A DNA stretch of 64,000 nt from Ophthalmolycus amberensis (GCA_024529925.1 JAFEUB010001186.1:62001-126000); one strand, 5' to 3'. Positions 24,190 through 34,710 are shown, counted from the stretch's first letter. The notes: generated by a model from the letters alone, not told the origin. Program-made: numbers and translations.

Positions 24190-24400
24190 AGTATTGTAAG
24201 TGCATTTGTTACGTAACTGGTGTTAGTGAAGTATGGAAGTCACTTATTTCAGTTGTGACTTGTTCTTTCATTGACTTGGTCTCACCAGGGACACTAACAG
24301 TGGTCTTCTGGGTGAAAGTCCCGTGTTTGTTTAACATTCAATCTCCCCTCCCAGCCGCCCAATGCCAGCTTCCACACAAAATAATTCTTTGATTTAGTTC
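24190..24400 (-). repeat. Dispersed repeat family D, copy 4 (partial)
   Basis: Carries the inverse of family D blocks: GTTACGTAACTGGTG, AACAGTGGTCTTCTGGGTGA and AAGTCCCGTGTTTGTTTAAC. Ends are not distinct. Confidence 0.55.
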
Positions 24401-25410
24401 ATTTTCAATATATCAGGAGTCATTCATGTGTAACTCATTTGAGACGAGTTGAGATATTTATTTACCCACAGAAACACGGATAGGGAAAGGAGCACCAAGA
24501 GGACTGCACACAAATGAACTACAAGGACGATGTTGTACAGTCAAATAATGTAATTCAAAATACAGTAGTGCACTAACAAAAGACGAAGCTCTTCTCATCT
24601 TTAAAAAACAAGTTTCAACTCCTCCACGTCCACCCTTAACTCAACACCGGCTGCTTTTCCAGGAATGTCTAAATGTGACCAAACCCCACCTTCCTGTTTC
24701 AGACTAAGACTTCAGAGGTCTCTGTATATCTGTCGCAGTGGTTGTTGCATGCCAACGGCCTTGCACGTTGTGGCTAACAGGCTATGCATGAGTGAATGCT
24801 GTTGTGTTGTGGCTTTTAGAGTCGGGCTTTAACAGCAGGCTCTTACAGCTAAGGTTGACCTGAATCCTGTGAGTTGTTCAGTTTATAGAGTCTGCGCTCT
24901 GCCGCAGCGTCCGAGGAGCAATTTCTATTCAGGTGTGTATTTGTTGTCAGGTGACGCATACCGATGAATGTATTTGTCAAGTAAGTGATGGCAGCTTGTC
25001 ATTTGTGTGTGAAATATGGGCCACTGACCTCAACGGCTGTGGTTTATTTTCTATCAATTCTACCAGGTGTGTTTCTTTGTTGAAACAGCATAACATGTGG
25101 CAAAGATTGACATCAGACAGATGGAGGAAGCGCTGCACTTCAGCCTCTTGTTACCAAATCGAGTAATACAAACCTTCCAAAACATTTTATCCACCTGTCA
25201 TTTTCGATGAAAAAAGTAATTTATATCCAGGCAAAACGTCTTTTTCACCTGGTTATTTTTTCTATTTTTACGCGTGTAAATAAAAAAATGGTAAAAATCT
25301 GTCATAAACACAGGAGAGAACACAATTAAGATCAGTCTGTGAAAAATGGATTGGACGGATTATCTGAATAGCCTCTTAGTGCTTCCTTACCCACAGAACT
25401 AACCTGGTCC
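24401..25410. other. No gene seen
   Basis: Unique-looking sequence; nothing recognised. Confidence 0.4.
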
Positions 25411-25917
25411 CACTCCCAACTCATCAAATACATGCATTTGGTCACTGACCCGTGGCGTCTGATACTGACGCACCGTCGATGCAGCAGGCTTTCAACCAAC
25501 TCCTATGTAAACCCACACTGTCATTAATAGGCACAGAAAACACCGGATGTAGTAGAGTGTGTGACAGTCCGCGCATATGGCCAGTTAGTGACAGGACGTT
25601 CACCCAGGAGGCCGCTGTTTGTGTCCTGTGTAAAACAAAAAGTCAATGTTGACGTATTATGTCACGTGACTCGCTAGGTACTTGCCAGTTACTTGAGTTG
25701 TTAGTCATTCAAGTTAACGTCAAGCACAATCTTTTCAAGAACCTAACTTACTGGTTTTGCTCCTAAACCTAACTTCCTGTGAAGACAAAAGTTGATTTTG
25801 AAAAGATATTTAGCATGTTCTCTGCCACGTCCAACACTGACCTTAGAGGGGAACCTGGTGTGTCGTAGTTTGAAGCTTAGGGCCACTGTCCAAGTGTCGG
25901 TATTTGAGTTGGGAGTG
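25411..25917 (+). mobile_element. Family D element, most complete copy, with TIRs
   Basis: Starts CACTCCCAACTCATCAAATA (25411-25430). It ends GGTATTTGAGTTGGGAGTG (25899-25917), whose reverse complement is CACTCCCAACTCAAATACC. The termini are thus about 19-21-bp inverted repeats, differing by a 3-bp ATC insertion and the last base. The 507-bp body has blocks shared with all other D copies (AGTCAATGTTGACGTATT, TAGTTTGAAGCTTAGGGCC) and no long frame. It behaves as a non-autonomous DNA transposon. The autonomous partner and superfamily are not identified. Confidence 0.75.
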
Positions 25918-28681
25918 AAAACGTATTCAGTCCTAAACACAGTGTCTGAGTGACCAGATACATTCTAATCACCTTTTCCTTTTTTTCTATTACCGGCTCG
26001 GATGTGTTTGTGTCATTTTGCCATTCTCTTGCACACAATGACACAAAGTCTCAGACCCCCTATTGTCCTCTCACTGAAGCGTCCCGCCTGTGCTGTTGGT
26101 GCAGTCTCCCCATTGAAAGTCGACTGAGAACGACGACATCACTCGTTGCGCCGAGTCAAGAGACCTTGATATGATGCATGGGCCTCTCGGTGTGTATGTG
26201 TGTGTGTGTATACGCGCACACACACTGATGCAAACCTGCGTGTGTGCGTGCGGGTCGGCGCGGAGGCTAATTTATAATGATGACAGGAAATATTCCATCA
26301 TATCTTCACACTTAGTCATCTTTACCAAACGGTGGGGAGGAGAGAGCGAGCGGAGCGCCAGGGGAAGGAGATGGGAGGGAGGCGCTGGATTGAAAGAGAT
26401 GAAGGTGGAGCCACACAAAGACAGACAAGGAGAGGAAGAGGAAGATGAAGCACAGGCGGATGGACCAGACGAGCGTGCTAATTCAACTCTATCACAACTG
26501 TCTCCAAGAATAATGAGCACATTTATGTTGTGCCAGTCATCTCCCATCAACAATTACAACACATTTATTATTTGTCACAGTTTGTTACGTTTTCCTGAAA
26601 GTCGACACTGTGTGAGGGACAGGTAGTTTGTCTCTTTCAATATGATGAAGTTAGATGAACTTCTTACTAATTGTGTCCTGCATATGATTATGCCCACAAC
26701 AAAATGCTTACACTATAACATTCATGGATATCACCACAAATAAAGAAGACCAGTTCACATAACTTCATACTCATCATCTTAAACTATAACTGTCACCTGC
26801 CGGTAAATAAAAAGTAAAGCTTAAAATGTTTGCATTTTCATGAAAAACTGACACTCTTGAGCACACTAAACAGGAAGTGGGGCTCACATTCCATCTGTCC
26901 AAAATCACTCAGGTGAAAGAATGTATTTCCCTTCTGAATACTTTTGAATTAACCAATCTCAAAAGCTAGAAAAATACAAGTTCTTAAAGTGATAGTACGA
27001 CATTGAAGGAAACACCTACGCGTTTCTTTGCTGGTGACATGGCAACCTCACAGTGATGACACAACTCAGGAGGTTACAGCCCCCAAGTGCTGTTTGCCCC
27101 GCAACTTTATATTAAGACGACATCTGTGTTCTTTCTTTGATGTACTGATTAAACAATGGAGATATGTATTGAATAGTGAGCTAGAGGTGTTGGTGAGCGT
27201 AGGTATGAGCTTTGGACGGAGCCGAGCTCACAGCTCACCTTGCTTCCAGTCTTTATGTAAAGTGAAGAGGTTCATCTCCAGAGATCACACACACTCAGCT
27301 AACTCTACACGACAGCGCAACTTAACGCATTTTCCTAAAGGATCTGGTGAGAGTAAGTCAAAGTTTGTTTTTGATGAAATGTCACATTCATAACAGAAGT
27401 GGGCGTCACACATGATGTGTTCAAGGACCATCAGAAAGTTAAAAATCCGACAACGATCTATGTTTTCACAGCTTCTGGCTATGGTATTTTTGGAGACTGT
27501 GTAAAGAACACATGGTTTTCAAAGCCGTAGTGTTTTGTGTTTGAGAGGTTTTACAGCGTTGGTGGCAAAATGACGAAACAAAATAACCTTTAGTCTTCAG
27601 TTGATACTACATCTGAGCGTTGCATATTCTTGTGGATGTGTTTACTTAATGTGTCCACCACAGCAAAGGATCTTAATTGACTTTCCAATTAGCATTGTTT
27701 CCATGGAGTGCCACACCACGTGCTCCTCTGCTAAGAGGTTGAGGTAATAATTTCCTATCAGGCTGTGTGGACAGCATGAGATGAGAAGTAACTGTGTTTC
27801 TGGCTCGGCTCCTTATATGCCACCAAAATCACCTGAAAAAAGGAATCTTGAAAAGAGATTGGTTTAATTTCAGAGTGTGGGTATCGCCATTCATTATTTT
27901 TTCAATTATTTATTTATTTGTTCATTTATTTCGGTGGGCTCGGATACATGAAGTGTCAGATTAATTCCGGAAAAATGCAAAGTTGCAGCGCTCTCCAATG
28001 TGCTGGATCATACATTAAGCAGTAGCTCGAAGATAAATTAATCTCGTCTTTGAAGTTTATCAAGGAACCCCTGAAAAAAAAGTGTATGAAGTACTTTTAT
28101 TTTTCTCATTCCTGAACATAAGATGATACAGGAATTTGGAAAAAGAAGGGATTTTTTCCATCCCGAGTTGAAGGTGTAATATATTTGTTTGGAGAAAGTA
28201 ACATTAAGTTCTGCTCGAAAATCAGCTCGGCAATGAATCAAAAGCTGGTGATCATCAAGAGCCCATGCTCATTTAACTTACATGAGATCTACATCTTCAC
28301 TGTGAAGTCATACTAATACGATGGATTTCACACAAAAGTGAAGAGTAAACTCTTAAAAAAGATGTGTAAAGTCAATCCATCTACACTACTGTATACCCCG
28401 GCTCCCACTTATACTAGCTTCTGATCTCAGCTGCATCGAGAACTGAGCTTTGAAAAACTATTTCATGTGTTCAAAGAAAGCGAATATTATATACTCAAGA
28501 GGGTGAAGCAGGCAAATTCTCATTTGGGTCACAAACAGCGAAAAACAGTTTAGTAGTATTCAGGTCAATCATGCGGTAATTCACATATTTAATCTTCTAT
28601 ATGGATGTGATTTGTCTTGATTACGTGGTGTATTGATCTGATAACATGACAGGGGATTTGTCACGATGTGACACCAAAACA
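25918..28681. other. No gene seen in 2.8 kb
   Basis: Contains a short interrupted TG/CA tract (26192-26225) and a purine-rich patch (26330-26450) that lengthens a 151-codon frame (26171-26626) into Glu/Arg-rich nonsense. A segment at 27630-27705 resembles 36965-37035 (see findings). Otherwise unrecognised. Confidence 0.4.
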
Positions 28682-28709
28682 AACACACACACACACACAC
28701 ACACACACC
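28682..28709. repeat. (CA)n microsatellite
   Basis: About 14 CA units. Confidence 0.95.
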
Positions 28710-28904
28710 GACACAAACAGATTGGGATAATGTAAGCTCTGAGAAAGCTAAATAACACTGCACTGTGGAGAAAAGTGGAGCCAAGTACAATGTACCGCAT
28801 TGAGCACATCTCAGAAGATCACTGTTTAAAAGCCAACAGAGCGGTTGAACTGTTGACCTGTCTCAGCCCAGCCACGAGGAACAGATGCCGGCATTGTGCG
28901 TTGG

Positions 28905-29120
28905 GTCAAACTAACTAAAGACATGAGATCGCTGTCCGTGTCTCGTGTGAAACCAAAAAGGTAGCTGTTGACTTTGCGCTTGTTACATAATGTTGAGGAA
29001 TGTTATTTAAGAAAGTCCGCGAAGGGCAACTGTTGCTATTTATGGTATTTACGTTGGTACATTTGTTCCATTACGTTATCAAGTTCAAACACGTCCGTGT
29101 AGTATTTTGGCAGAAGATAC
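28905..29120 (+). repeat. Dispersed repeat family D, copy 5 (partial)
   Basis: Contains TGTCTCGTGTGAAACCAAAA, GTTGACTTTGCGCTTGTTAC, AAAGTCCGCGAAGGGCAACT, TTACGTTATCAAGTTCAAAC, matching D copies 1 and 2 in order. Ends are not distinct. Confidence 0.7.
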
Positions 29121-29249
29121 GTCTTCAAATGCATGCATGTGTTCACTCAAACTGGACTTTTGAGAATGTTTCTTCTCACTCACCTCACCACATGTGGGGT
29201 TTCAGGCCGTGTCACTGTGAATACAGCTTATACAGCCTTTCCCCCGCAG

Positions 29250-29309
29250 ACCACGATTATGAAAGAGACCTGGAGCTGCAGCTGAATGACACAGTGTTGT
29301 TCCATGAAG
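29250..29309 (+). other. Weak candidate 60-bp exon
   Basis: Preceded by CCTTTCCCCCGCAG, a good 3' splice-site-like run, and followed by AAG|GTTCTA, a weak 5' site. The 60 bp are open in one frame with the peptide DHDYERDLELQLNDTVLF then HE, balanced in a way that looks more coding than its surroundings. The family is not recognised, flanking exons are not seen, and a chance match is entirely possible. Confidence 0.18.
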
Positions 29310-29572
29310 GTTCTATATTTGTCTGTCGTTTCCACAGAACGCTGTGGCGAACCCAGAGATAGAAAACATTTGTGCTGGGCGAGCAATTTTCATTCAATTG
29401 TATTCAAATACATCCACGGTTACCTCAAAGATGAGCACAGCCACCTGCTTGCTATTGGTCAATGGCATGAATTCGCAAGTCAAAATTCACCAAATTTGAA
29501 CTCTATGCACAAGATTTATATGGGTTATCCTGCTGGTAGCAATCCCTCTGTCCTTATGAAAAGGATTCAACT
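29310..29572. other. No gene seen
   Basis: The 110-codon plus-strand frame (29286-29618) has no domain and ends inside the hairpin at 29573. An AAATTTGAACTCTATGCACA-type patch may be an unrecognised repeat. Confidence 0.4.
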
Positions 29573-29618
29573 TCAGGATTCAGGCCGGCAGGGTCCTCCC
29601 CGCCGGCCTGAATCCTGA
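29573..29618. repeat. Perfect 17-bp inverted repeat with 12-nt loop
   Basis: TCAGGATTCAGGCCGGC (29573-29589) and its exact reverse complement GCCGGCCTGAATCCTGA (29602-29618) flank the loop AGGGTCCTCCCC. It could fold into a stable hairpin in DNA or RNA. There is no T-run after it and no known element ends here that I recognise. Confidence 0.9.
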
Positions 29619-29931
29619 GGGCAGGAGCCAGCGACTCTGCTTTCTCCAGAGCTGGTCAAGCATGCTGTTTGATACACAGGAGACATTTCACAGGTGAATT
29701 CACACTCAAACAGACGCGCTGGGATGTTCCGGGGAGAATGTCGGGGGTGAGAGAGAAAGGGGAACGAGCGGAAATAATTCCAGTCCTCCCTTAAAAATCC
29801 CCCCCCTCCCCTCTTTCTCTTTGAGTTAAGAATCTCCAGTCAGTCACTCACTGGCTCTGCATGGCTGCCCACCAATTGGAATAGCATTACAGTCAAATCA
29901 CTCGAAAATAAACATGCAGGTGATATGAGTA
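29619..29931. other. No gene seen
   Basis: Unique-looking sequence with a C-rich patch (CCCCCCCTCCCCTC, near 29800). Confidence 0.4.
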
Positions 29932-29954
29932 CACACACACACACACACACACAC
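29932..29954. repeat. (CA)n microsatellite
   Basis: Short CA run, about 11 units. Confidence 0.95.
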
Positions 29955-30019
29955 ATAAACACAGCACGACAGACACACGTTTGTGTTGGCAGCGGACGGA
30001 GAGAGAGGGCTCATGGGTC

Positions 30020-30345
30020 AGCACCCTCTGCCTCTCTGTCAGTGTCGGTCGTCATGCTACAATGGCCTCCCGCTGTCATTCATCCTCCCTCTCGTTCGGT
30101 CTTTTTAATGTCGCTCGTCTCTTCTTCTGCTCCTCTCCCCCTCGGACGAGCAGGCAGATGAGATGGGGTCACCGTGATTTGTTTCACCCGCCAGGCCCCG
30201 CCGCCGGAGTCGGGTTTGATTTGTGACCCGCTCGGTCTCTTCCGTCTCGGCGCCGGCGCGCGGTTTGATTTGCGGCGCTCTCCTCGGCCCTCCCGCTCAG
30301 CGAACCGGTCGAGAGGGGTCGGACATAAACATGCTGCTTTGGGTG
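30020..30345. promoter_or_regulatory. Small CpG island
   Basis: GC content and CpG density rise sharply. From 30150 to 30330 I count about 25 CpG dinucleotides, including a CGGCGCCGGCGCGCGG stretch (30248-30263), against few in neighbouring kilobases. Two related segments, GGGTTTGATTTGTGACCCG and CGCGGTTTGATTTGCGGCG, sit 50 bp apart. CpG islands commonly mark vertebrate promoters. Frames on both strands (up to 116 codons) are long because the DNA is GC-rich, and none has a domain. It may be a promoter, a 5' exon or an isolated unmethylated patch. Confidence 0.5.
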
Positions 30346-30485
30346 TCCTGCAGTAACTAAGCACCACCGGTTTGTTCTCGGGGGGGGGGTCAAAGACGAG
30401 TTTAGTCAAGATGGAACTCAAATCAAACACACCTCCAGGAGAAGGAAAGGACTGCAGCCCTGCCTCCGTCTACCTTCCTGATCGA

Positions 30486-30610
30486 GGCCATTTGCATATT
30501 GCATTCCAACCGCTGACATTTGGATGACAAACTAACATTGTTTGCCGTCGCACTCCAGTCCATGAATTAGATTTACTCTGCTTATAAAAGGCAATGGCTG
30601 CTAAATGCCA
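30486..30610 (+). promoter_or_regulatory. Possible regulatory segment with octamer and TATA-like motifs
   Basis: About 150 bp beyond the CpG island lie CCATTTGCATATTGC (an ATTTGCAT octamer-like, POU-factor-type site, near 30490) and GCTTATAAAAGGCAATGG (TATA-like box at 30582-30589). Both motifs are short and occur by chance. The interest is their position beside the island. No transcript start can be shown. Confidence 0.25.
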
Positions 30611-30642
30611 TATCTCTCTGTGACTGAGGGTGAGTGCATGCG

Positions 30643-30693
30643 TCTGTGTGTGTGTGTGTGTGTGGGTGGGTGGGTGGGTGTGGGTGTGTGTGT
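30643..30693. repeat. Compound (TG)n(TGGG)n microsatellite
   Basis: TG run, then four GGTG/TGGG units, then TG again. Confidence 0.95.
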
Positions 30694-31775
30694 ATAGTCT
30701 GGTTATTGTCCATAACAGCGTCTTTCTGTCTCCCCATACGTCTCTGCGAGCAAATGAAAACGCCAATCTCTCTTTGCCTTTTCTTCCACTTTCCTCCCAC
30801 CCTCTCCATCCTTCCCTTTTTGCAGTAAACATGCAGACTGGTGTGCATTTATAAGCAGTCAGCTAAAACCCTGCTTATTTACCAGCCACACTTATTCACC
30901 ATGACCTTTTAAAGAGAGAGAGAGAGAGAGAGATGATCTAATGAGGAGGACAGGGTGGCAGCTAGGAGATGGAGGGAGAAGATGAAGAGGGCGAGAGGAG
31001 GTGCTATGATTTCAGCCTACTACTGCAGCGTGCAGAAATTACAGCTGGAGACACGAATGGCGTTACATGTGTTGAGGGATGCATCGTGCCCCCATTTTCT
31101 GACTTGTCAGTCTTTACTTGGGACTTGAGTGCAAAGACTTGGTTGTGAGTTGCAAAGCTGAGTGAACTGCCATTCACTCAGCTCTTGTGTCCTGTAAAAC
31201 CATCCGAATTCTAACGTTTCTCCACTCACTTCTCCAGGGTTATCCTTTAATCTGTCGCCCTTCTGTGTGCGCTTTCGTATTTCTAGTGGCTAAGCAGCAC
31301 TAGTTGACTGTTCTGTTGGTCCATCTGCTCTGTTCATGACAAAATAAACAACATCAGACGCCGTCTTTTTCTGTCAATGGCTTCCATTGTAAAGGAAACA
31401 CTGAGTGTTTTAGTGTTCAATCTCACAGTAGAACACGATTACAATATTTTACACCGTACTGCTAAGAAAAACAGTCCATTCTATTAAAATGTTGATGATG
31501 ACGAATACATTCCTAAATATAAGTGTGCAGTAATCAGGAAAGTATTAGCTATAAGCTACTGTTGATTTCTTGCTTAGCATCCACCATCCATCCTTCTGCG
31601 ACGCCAGAAGATTAAATGTGTCCAGTGTGTGTGTGTGTGTGTGCATGTGTGAGACCATAGAAAAAATGCTGCTGTTGGATGCAATAAGGCTGCTTCACTC
31701 TAGAAGACAAGGTGTCACACGTATGCACACAAGGATAATTAGCAGGTGTGAATAGAGGGCAGCAGGCAGGAAAAG

Positions 31776-31778
<3 letters not shown>
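30694..31778. other. No gene seen; short GA and TG tracts
   Basis: Holds a GA run (30914-30933) and a TG run (31625-31641). No supported frame. Confidence 0.4.

Positions 31779-31812
<34 letters not shown>
31779..31812. repeat. (GA)n microsatellite
   Basis: Uninterrupted GA units, about 17. Confidence 0.97.
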
Positions 31813-31816
<4 letters not shown>

Positions 31817-31961
31817 ATTGGTGCACCTGTCTGCGGGGGAAAAGACAGCTCTATCCACACACAGTCACACTGGGACACACAGGGACACATGTAGACAGAG
31901 ACAGAGGCCGGCTTGCACGGACGAACACTGAAAAACTCAACACACAGCAACGCAATTGTAG

Positions 31962-32013
<52 letters not shown>
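31962..32013. repeat. Compound (GT)n(GA)n microsatellite
   Basis: A GT run passes directly into a GA run of about 15 units. Confidence 0.97.
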
Positions 32014-32016
<3 letters not shown>

Positions 32017-32399
32017 TGCCCCCAGCACTTGTATTGAATAGTTCACAGCTTGGCAGCCGAATGTGACAGCCAAAAGCCAAATTTAGGCCTTTTCAAAATA
32101 GTTTTTTTACTTGGCCATCAATAAACTTGGTTTGCTCTGATATTAGTTTGGTAATATTGTAAGTCTAGATCAGGGATTCCCAAAGTGAGCTGCCTCTAGG
32201 GGGTGCGCGAGAGGAAAAATGTAATGGCTGTGCAGTCCTGTCTCCTAAAAATTACGTTCCCCCAAAACTAAAATGCATTCTCAATTACGTTTTACCATGA
32301 ACGTATTTTCTCCCTGATTACGTTTGTGTTTGACGTATTACAAATACGTTTCTCATCAACATATCTTTGCCATACTCTAGTCTTTATTATTTTTCTGTG

Positions 32400-32760
32400 A
32401 TCTGCCTCGCCTCGACCCCGCCACCCACGAGTTGTTGACCCGCGGCCTGTTCCGAGGGCTGACAGACCTGACGATCGGGTGCCTCGTGGCTGGAGACCTC
32501 GCGTCCCGGCGCCAACGGGTGAGCGCCCGCCACTCGGAACCATAAAACCAAGTCCCGGATTTCACCCGGGGGATATTCTGGAGGTATTGTGGCCGGGTGA
32601 TGTGCCTCGTTGCTGGGGAGGTATGAGCCCAGAGTGGCGGGGTGCTTATGGAGGTATATATTACAACTCGGTGTTGTTCCCGTGCGTGGATGAGCGCATT
32701 TCTGCCAGAGACAGGCGGCGTGTTGTGGTAGTATTCTGACCTGCATAATAGGGAGAAGGA
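32400..32760. other. GC-rich CpG-containing block inside the hAT remnant
   Basis: Clearly GC-richer than its flanks, with many CpGs (TCCCGGCGCCAACGGG near 32500, GATTTCACCCGGGGGATA near 32560). Overlapping frames of 60-119 codons run on both strands; none has a domain I know. It could be host sequence carried by the transposon, part of another retroelement, or a diverged transposase 5' region. Confidence 0.4.
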
Positions 32761-32837
32761 GAGGCGGTGGTGGAGAGGGAAAAAAATGTTAAAGAGATGG
32801 TGGAATGTATGATTGGAGAGAGAGAAGCAAAAAAGTT

Positions 32838-33050
32838 GGACGTGATCCCGTGTCCAACAACAATGTCGCGCGCATCGATGCTTTGTCCGAAGACATCCTG
32901 GCTACATTAGGTCGAGTTCTCTGCATGTAGACGAGTCTACAGATGTGGCCAATCTGGCCAATCTTCTGCTGTACGTCCGTTACCTTTTCGAAGGCACGGT
33001 GCAGGAAGAGTTTTTGTGTTTTTTATCTTGTCAACAAACGCCACGCGCGA
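32838..33050 (+). pseudogene. hAT transposase remnant (ZBED5/FAM200/SCAND3-like)
   Basis: From 32838 one frame reads GRDPVSNNNVARRIDALSED then ILATL. After a frameshift at about 32905 another frame (from 32912) reads SSSLHVDESTDVANLANLLL, then YVRYLFEGTVQEEF. The V-x-R-R-I-x-x-(L/M)-S-E-D block followed by (L/V)DESTDVA and (V/Y)VRY-F-G is the hallmark order of this hAT transposase group. D and E of DESTDVA belong to the RNase H-like fold. The frameshift, early end and lack of the C-terminal dimerisation region show it is inactive. It is a different fragment from the zinc finger at 17627, which lies 15 kb upstream. Confidence 0.82.
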
Positions 33051-33377
33051 GCAAACTGTTCTCTCATTAGTCCGATTTTTATGCGGCTCTGTTGCTTTTT
33101 TTTTTTAAGGTGTGTGTGGGGGAGGGGGGGGGATTGGGGGTGCGTGAACCCGGTCGGGATGTAGAAGGGGGTGCTCTTCGCTCTGGACCTCGTCCGGCCT
33201 CCAAGAAGATTCACGAGGACCGACGGCCTCATCCACCCTCATCTCAGCGTGCACGTGCCATTTCGCTAGTCGAAACAGACTGTTTTTTCTTGTTTTTCCG
33301 TAACGTACATACACATAGAGCTCCGGCTGATTGTGGGTGAACCTCTCGCCTATTGTCCTAACACACGTGCTGCGCCG

Positions 33378-33597
33378 ACACACGTGATTACACCCAACTA
33401 TCTGCCCCACCATTGTGTCTAGGTCACTCGACTCCGCCATCTTGGTTTGTAGTTCTTAGCTGTAGTTCTTAAGGCCCCTCCCTTTTCACACACGTGATCA
33501 CACACAGCTGCCCCCTCCGCCATTTTGTCTAAGTCACTCGACTCCGCCATCTTGGTTTGTAGTTCTCGGCTGTCGTGTTTAGGCCCCCTCCCTTTTC
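33378..33597. repeat. 110-bp tandem duplication with YY1-like and E-box motifs
   Basis: Two copies are offset by exactly 110 bp. CACGTG recurs at 33381 and 33491. CACTCGACTCCGCCATCTTG with GTTTGTAGTTCT recurs at about 33425 and 33535, each followed by GGCCCC-CTCCCTTTTCACAC. GCCATCTTG (33436, 33546) and GCCATTTTG (33519) resemble YY1 sites and CACGTG is an E box. The copies differ at several positions, so the duplication is not recent. It may belong to a promoter or an LTR. Confidence 0.75.
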
Positions 33598-34672
33598 ACA
33601 CACATAGACCCACACACACACACACACACATACTTGCATACATACATCCTCACTTATTTTATTCATTTGTTTAGGTATTAGGCACATAAAATTGTATGAT
33701 AGCGTTTGTTGGTTGTGATATTAATTGATCTGATCATTTATTATTTTGATTTAATAAACTGTTATATTTTAAAGAGCAGTCGTTTGTGATTACTTGTGCA
33801 TATGTGTGTAATAAGAGCTGTATGTAGTAGCCCGTGTACGAACTGAAACCTTCACTGTCACTTCGAATGTGTAGTCGTACCCGACTATTGACATTACGAG
33901 TGGCCACTAATTGTGAGACTTAGTTTATCGTTTGGTTATTAGTCCCTGTTCACAGGGTGGTGCCCCGTTGTTATTAATAATCATTAATCATTGTTACTTA
34001 CATTAATAATTCTATTGATGTCAAGAATTCAGTTTCTTAAATGCTGATAATCCAAACACGCCCCTTAATTCCCAACACTTCCCACAATGGAAAAAAAAGT
34101 ACTGTCCATTGCATGTGTGCTAAAAATCCCACAATGCATTGTGTCACATTTTATAGAGTCGATATTGAACCGTTGACCGTGGTCATTTGACCATAGGTCA
34201 AAAGGAAATGACGATTGTTGATAGTCGTTATGGTGACAACACACGTCAGTAAACTGTGTTGCCCTCGGCTAAGAGCTGAGATAGTCACAGAGCCAAAGCG
34301 ACGTCTTTTAAGGCCATTTCATTCTTTCTTAAAGGGACAGCAGGCTAATGGACATGCACACACGCACACGTTGTATTGCTGTATGCTTTGCCGATGAGGA
34401 AAATGCTACATTTCCAGGTCTTCCATGTAGTTTGAAGACATACAATAGAACAATAGAAAAGACGTGGATGTGCAGAGAGAGGAGAGAGATTGTAAAACGA
34501 AGACAGAGTTCTCCTCCCACACTGTTGTATGTGCATGTGTGCATGCGTGTACTTGTGTGGGTGTGCTCACAGAATTGTTCTCGATCCCAGTGTGAGTGTG
34601 ATTCGGATCCAGGGCTTCTGCTAAAATCTGCCGGGCTGCGTGCCAAGCATTGTTTTTTAACACCAGACACAA

Positions 34673-34673
<1 letters not shown>
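33598..34673. other. No gene; possible retroelement end
   Basis: Includes a CA run (33610-33629), an AATAAA within GATTTAATAAACTGTT (about 33749-33764) and, near 33950, CACAGGGTGGTGCCCCG. These could be the R-U5 part of an LTR, but no TG...CA ends or duplication were found. Not called. Confidence 0.35.

Positions 34674-34710
<37 letters not shown>
34674..34710. repeat. (CA)n microsatellite
   Basis: About 18 uninterrupted CA units. Confidence 0.97.

Larger units (their letters stand above)
32171..33050 (+). mobile_element. Degraded hAT transposon (5' part)
   Basis: Begins CAGGGATTCCCAAAGTG (32171-32187), the terminus I associate with hAT elements of the ZBED5/SCAND3-like type, just after GTCTAGAT, which would be one copy of an 8-bp target duplication. 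A segment rich in ATTACGTTT repeats (32255-32360) and a GC-rich block (32400-32760) separate it from a transposase remnant (32838-33050). I found no matching 3' terminus or second GTCTAGAT downstream, so the element is truncated or rearranged. Confidence 0.6.

Noticed and set aside
26171..26626. 151-codon plus-strand frame with Glu-rich stretch
   Set aside because: Starts in a TG/CA tract and passes through a purine-rich patch that explains the Glu/Arg content.
29925..30430. Protein exon in the CpG island
   Set aside because: Several frames on both strands are open because of GC richness; none has a domain or a clear splice pair, so only a regulatory call is made.
33740..34080. LTR with primer-binding site (GGTGGTGCCCCG near 33955)
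   Set aside because: No TG...CA ends, no target duplication and no convincing tRNA complement; kept only as a remark.
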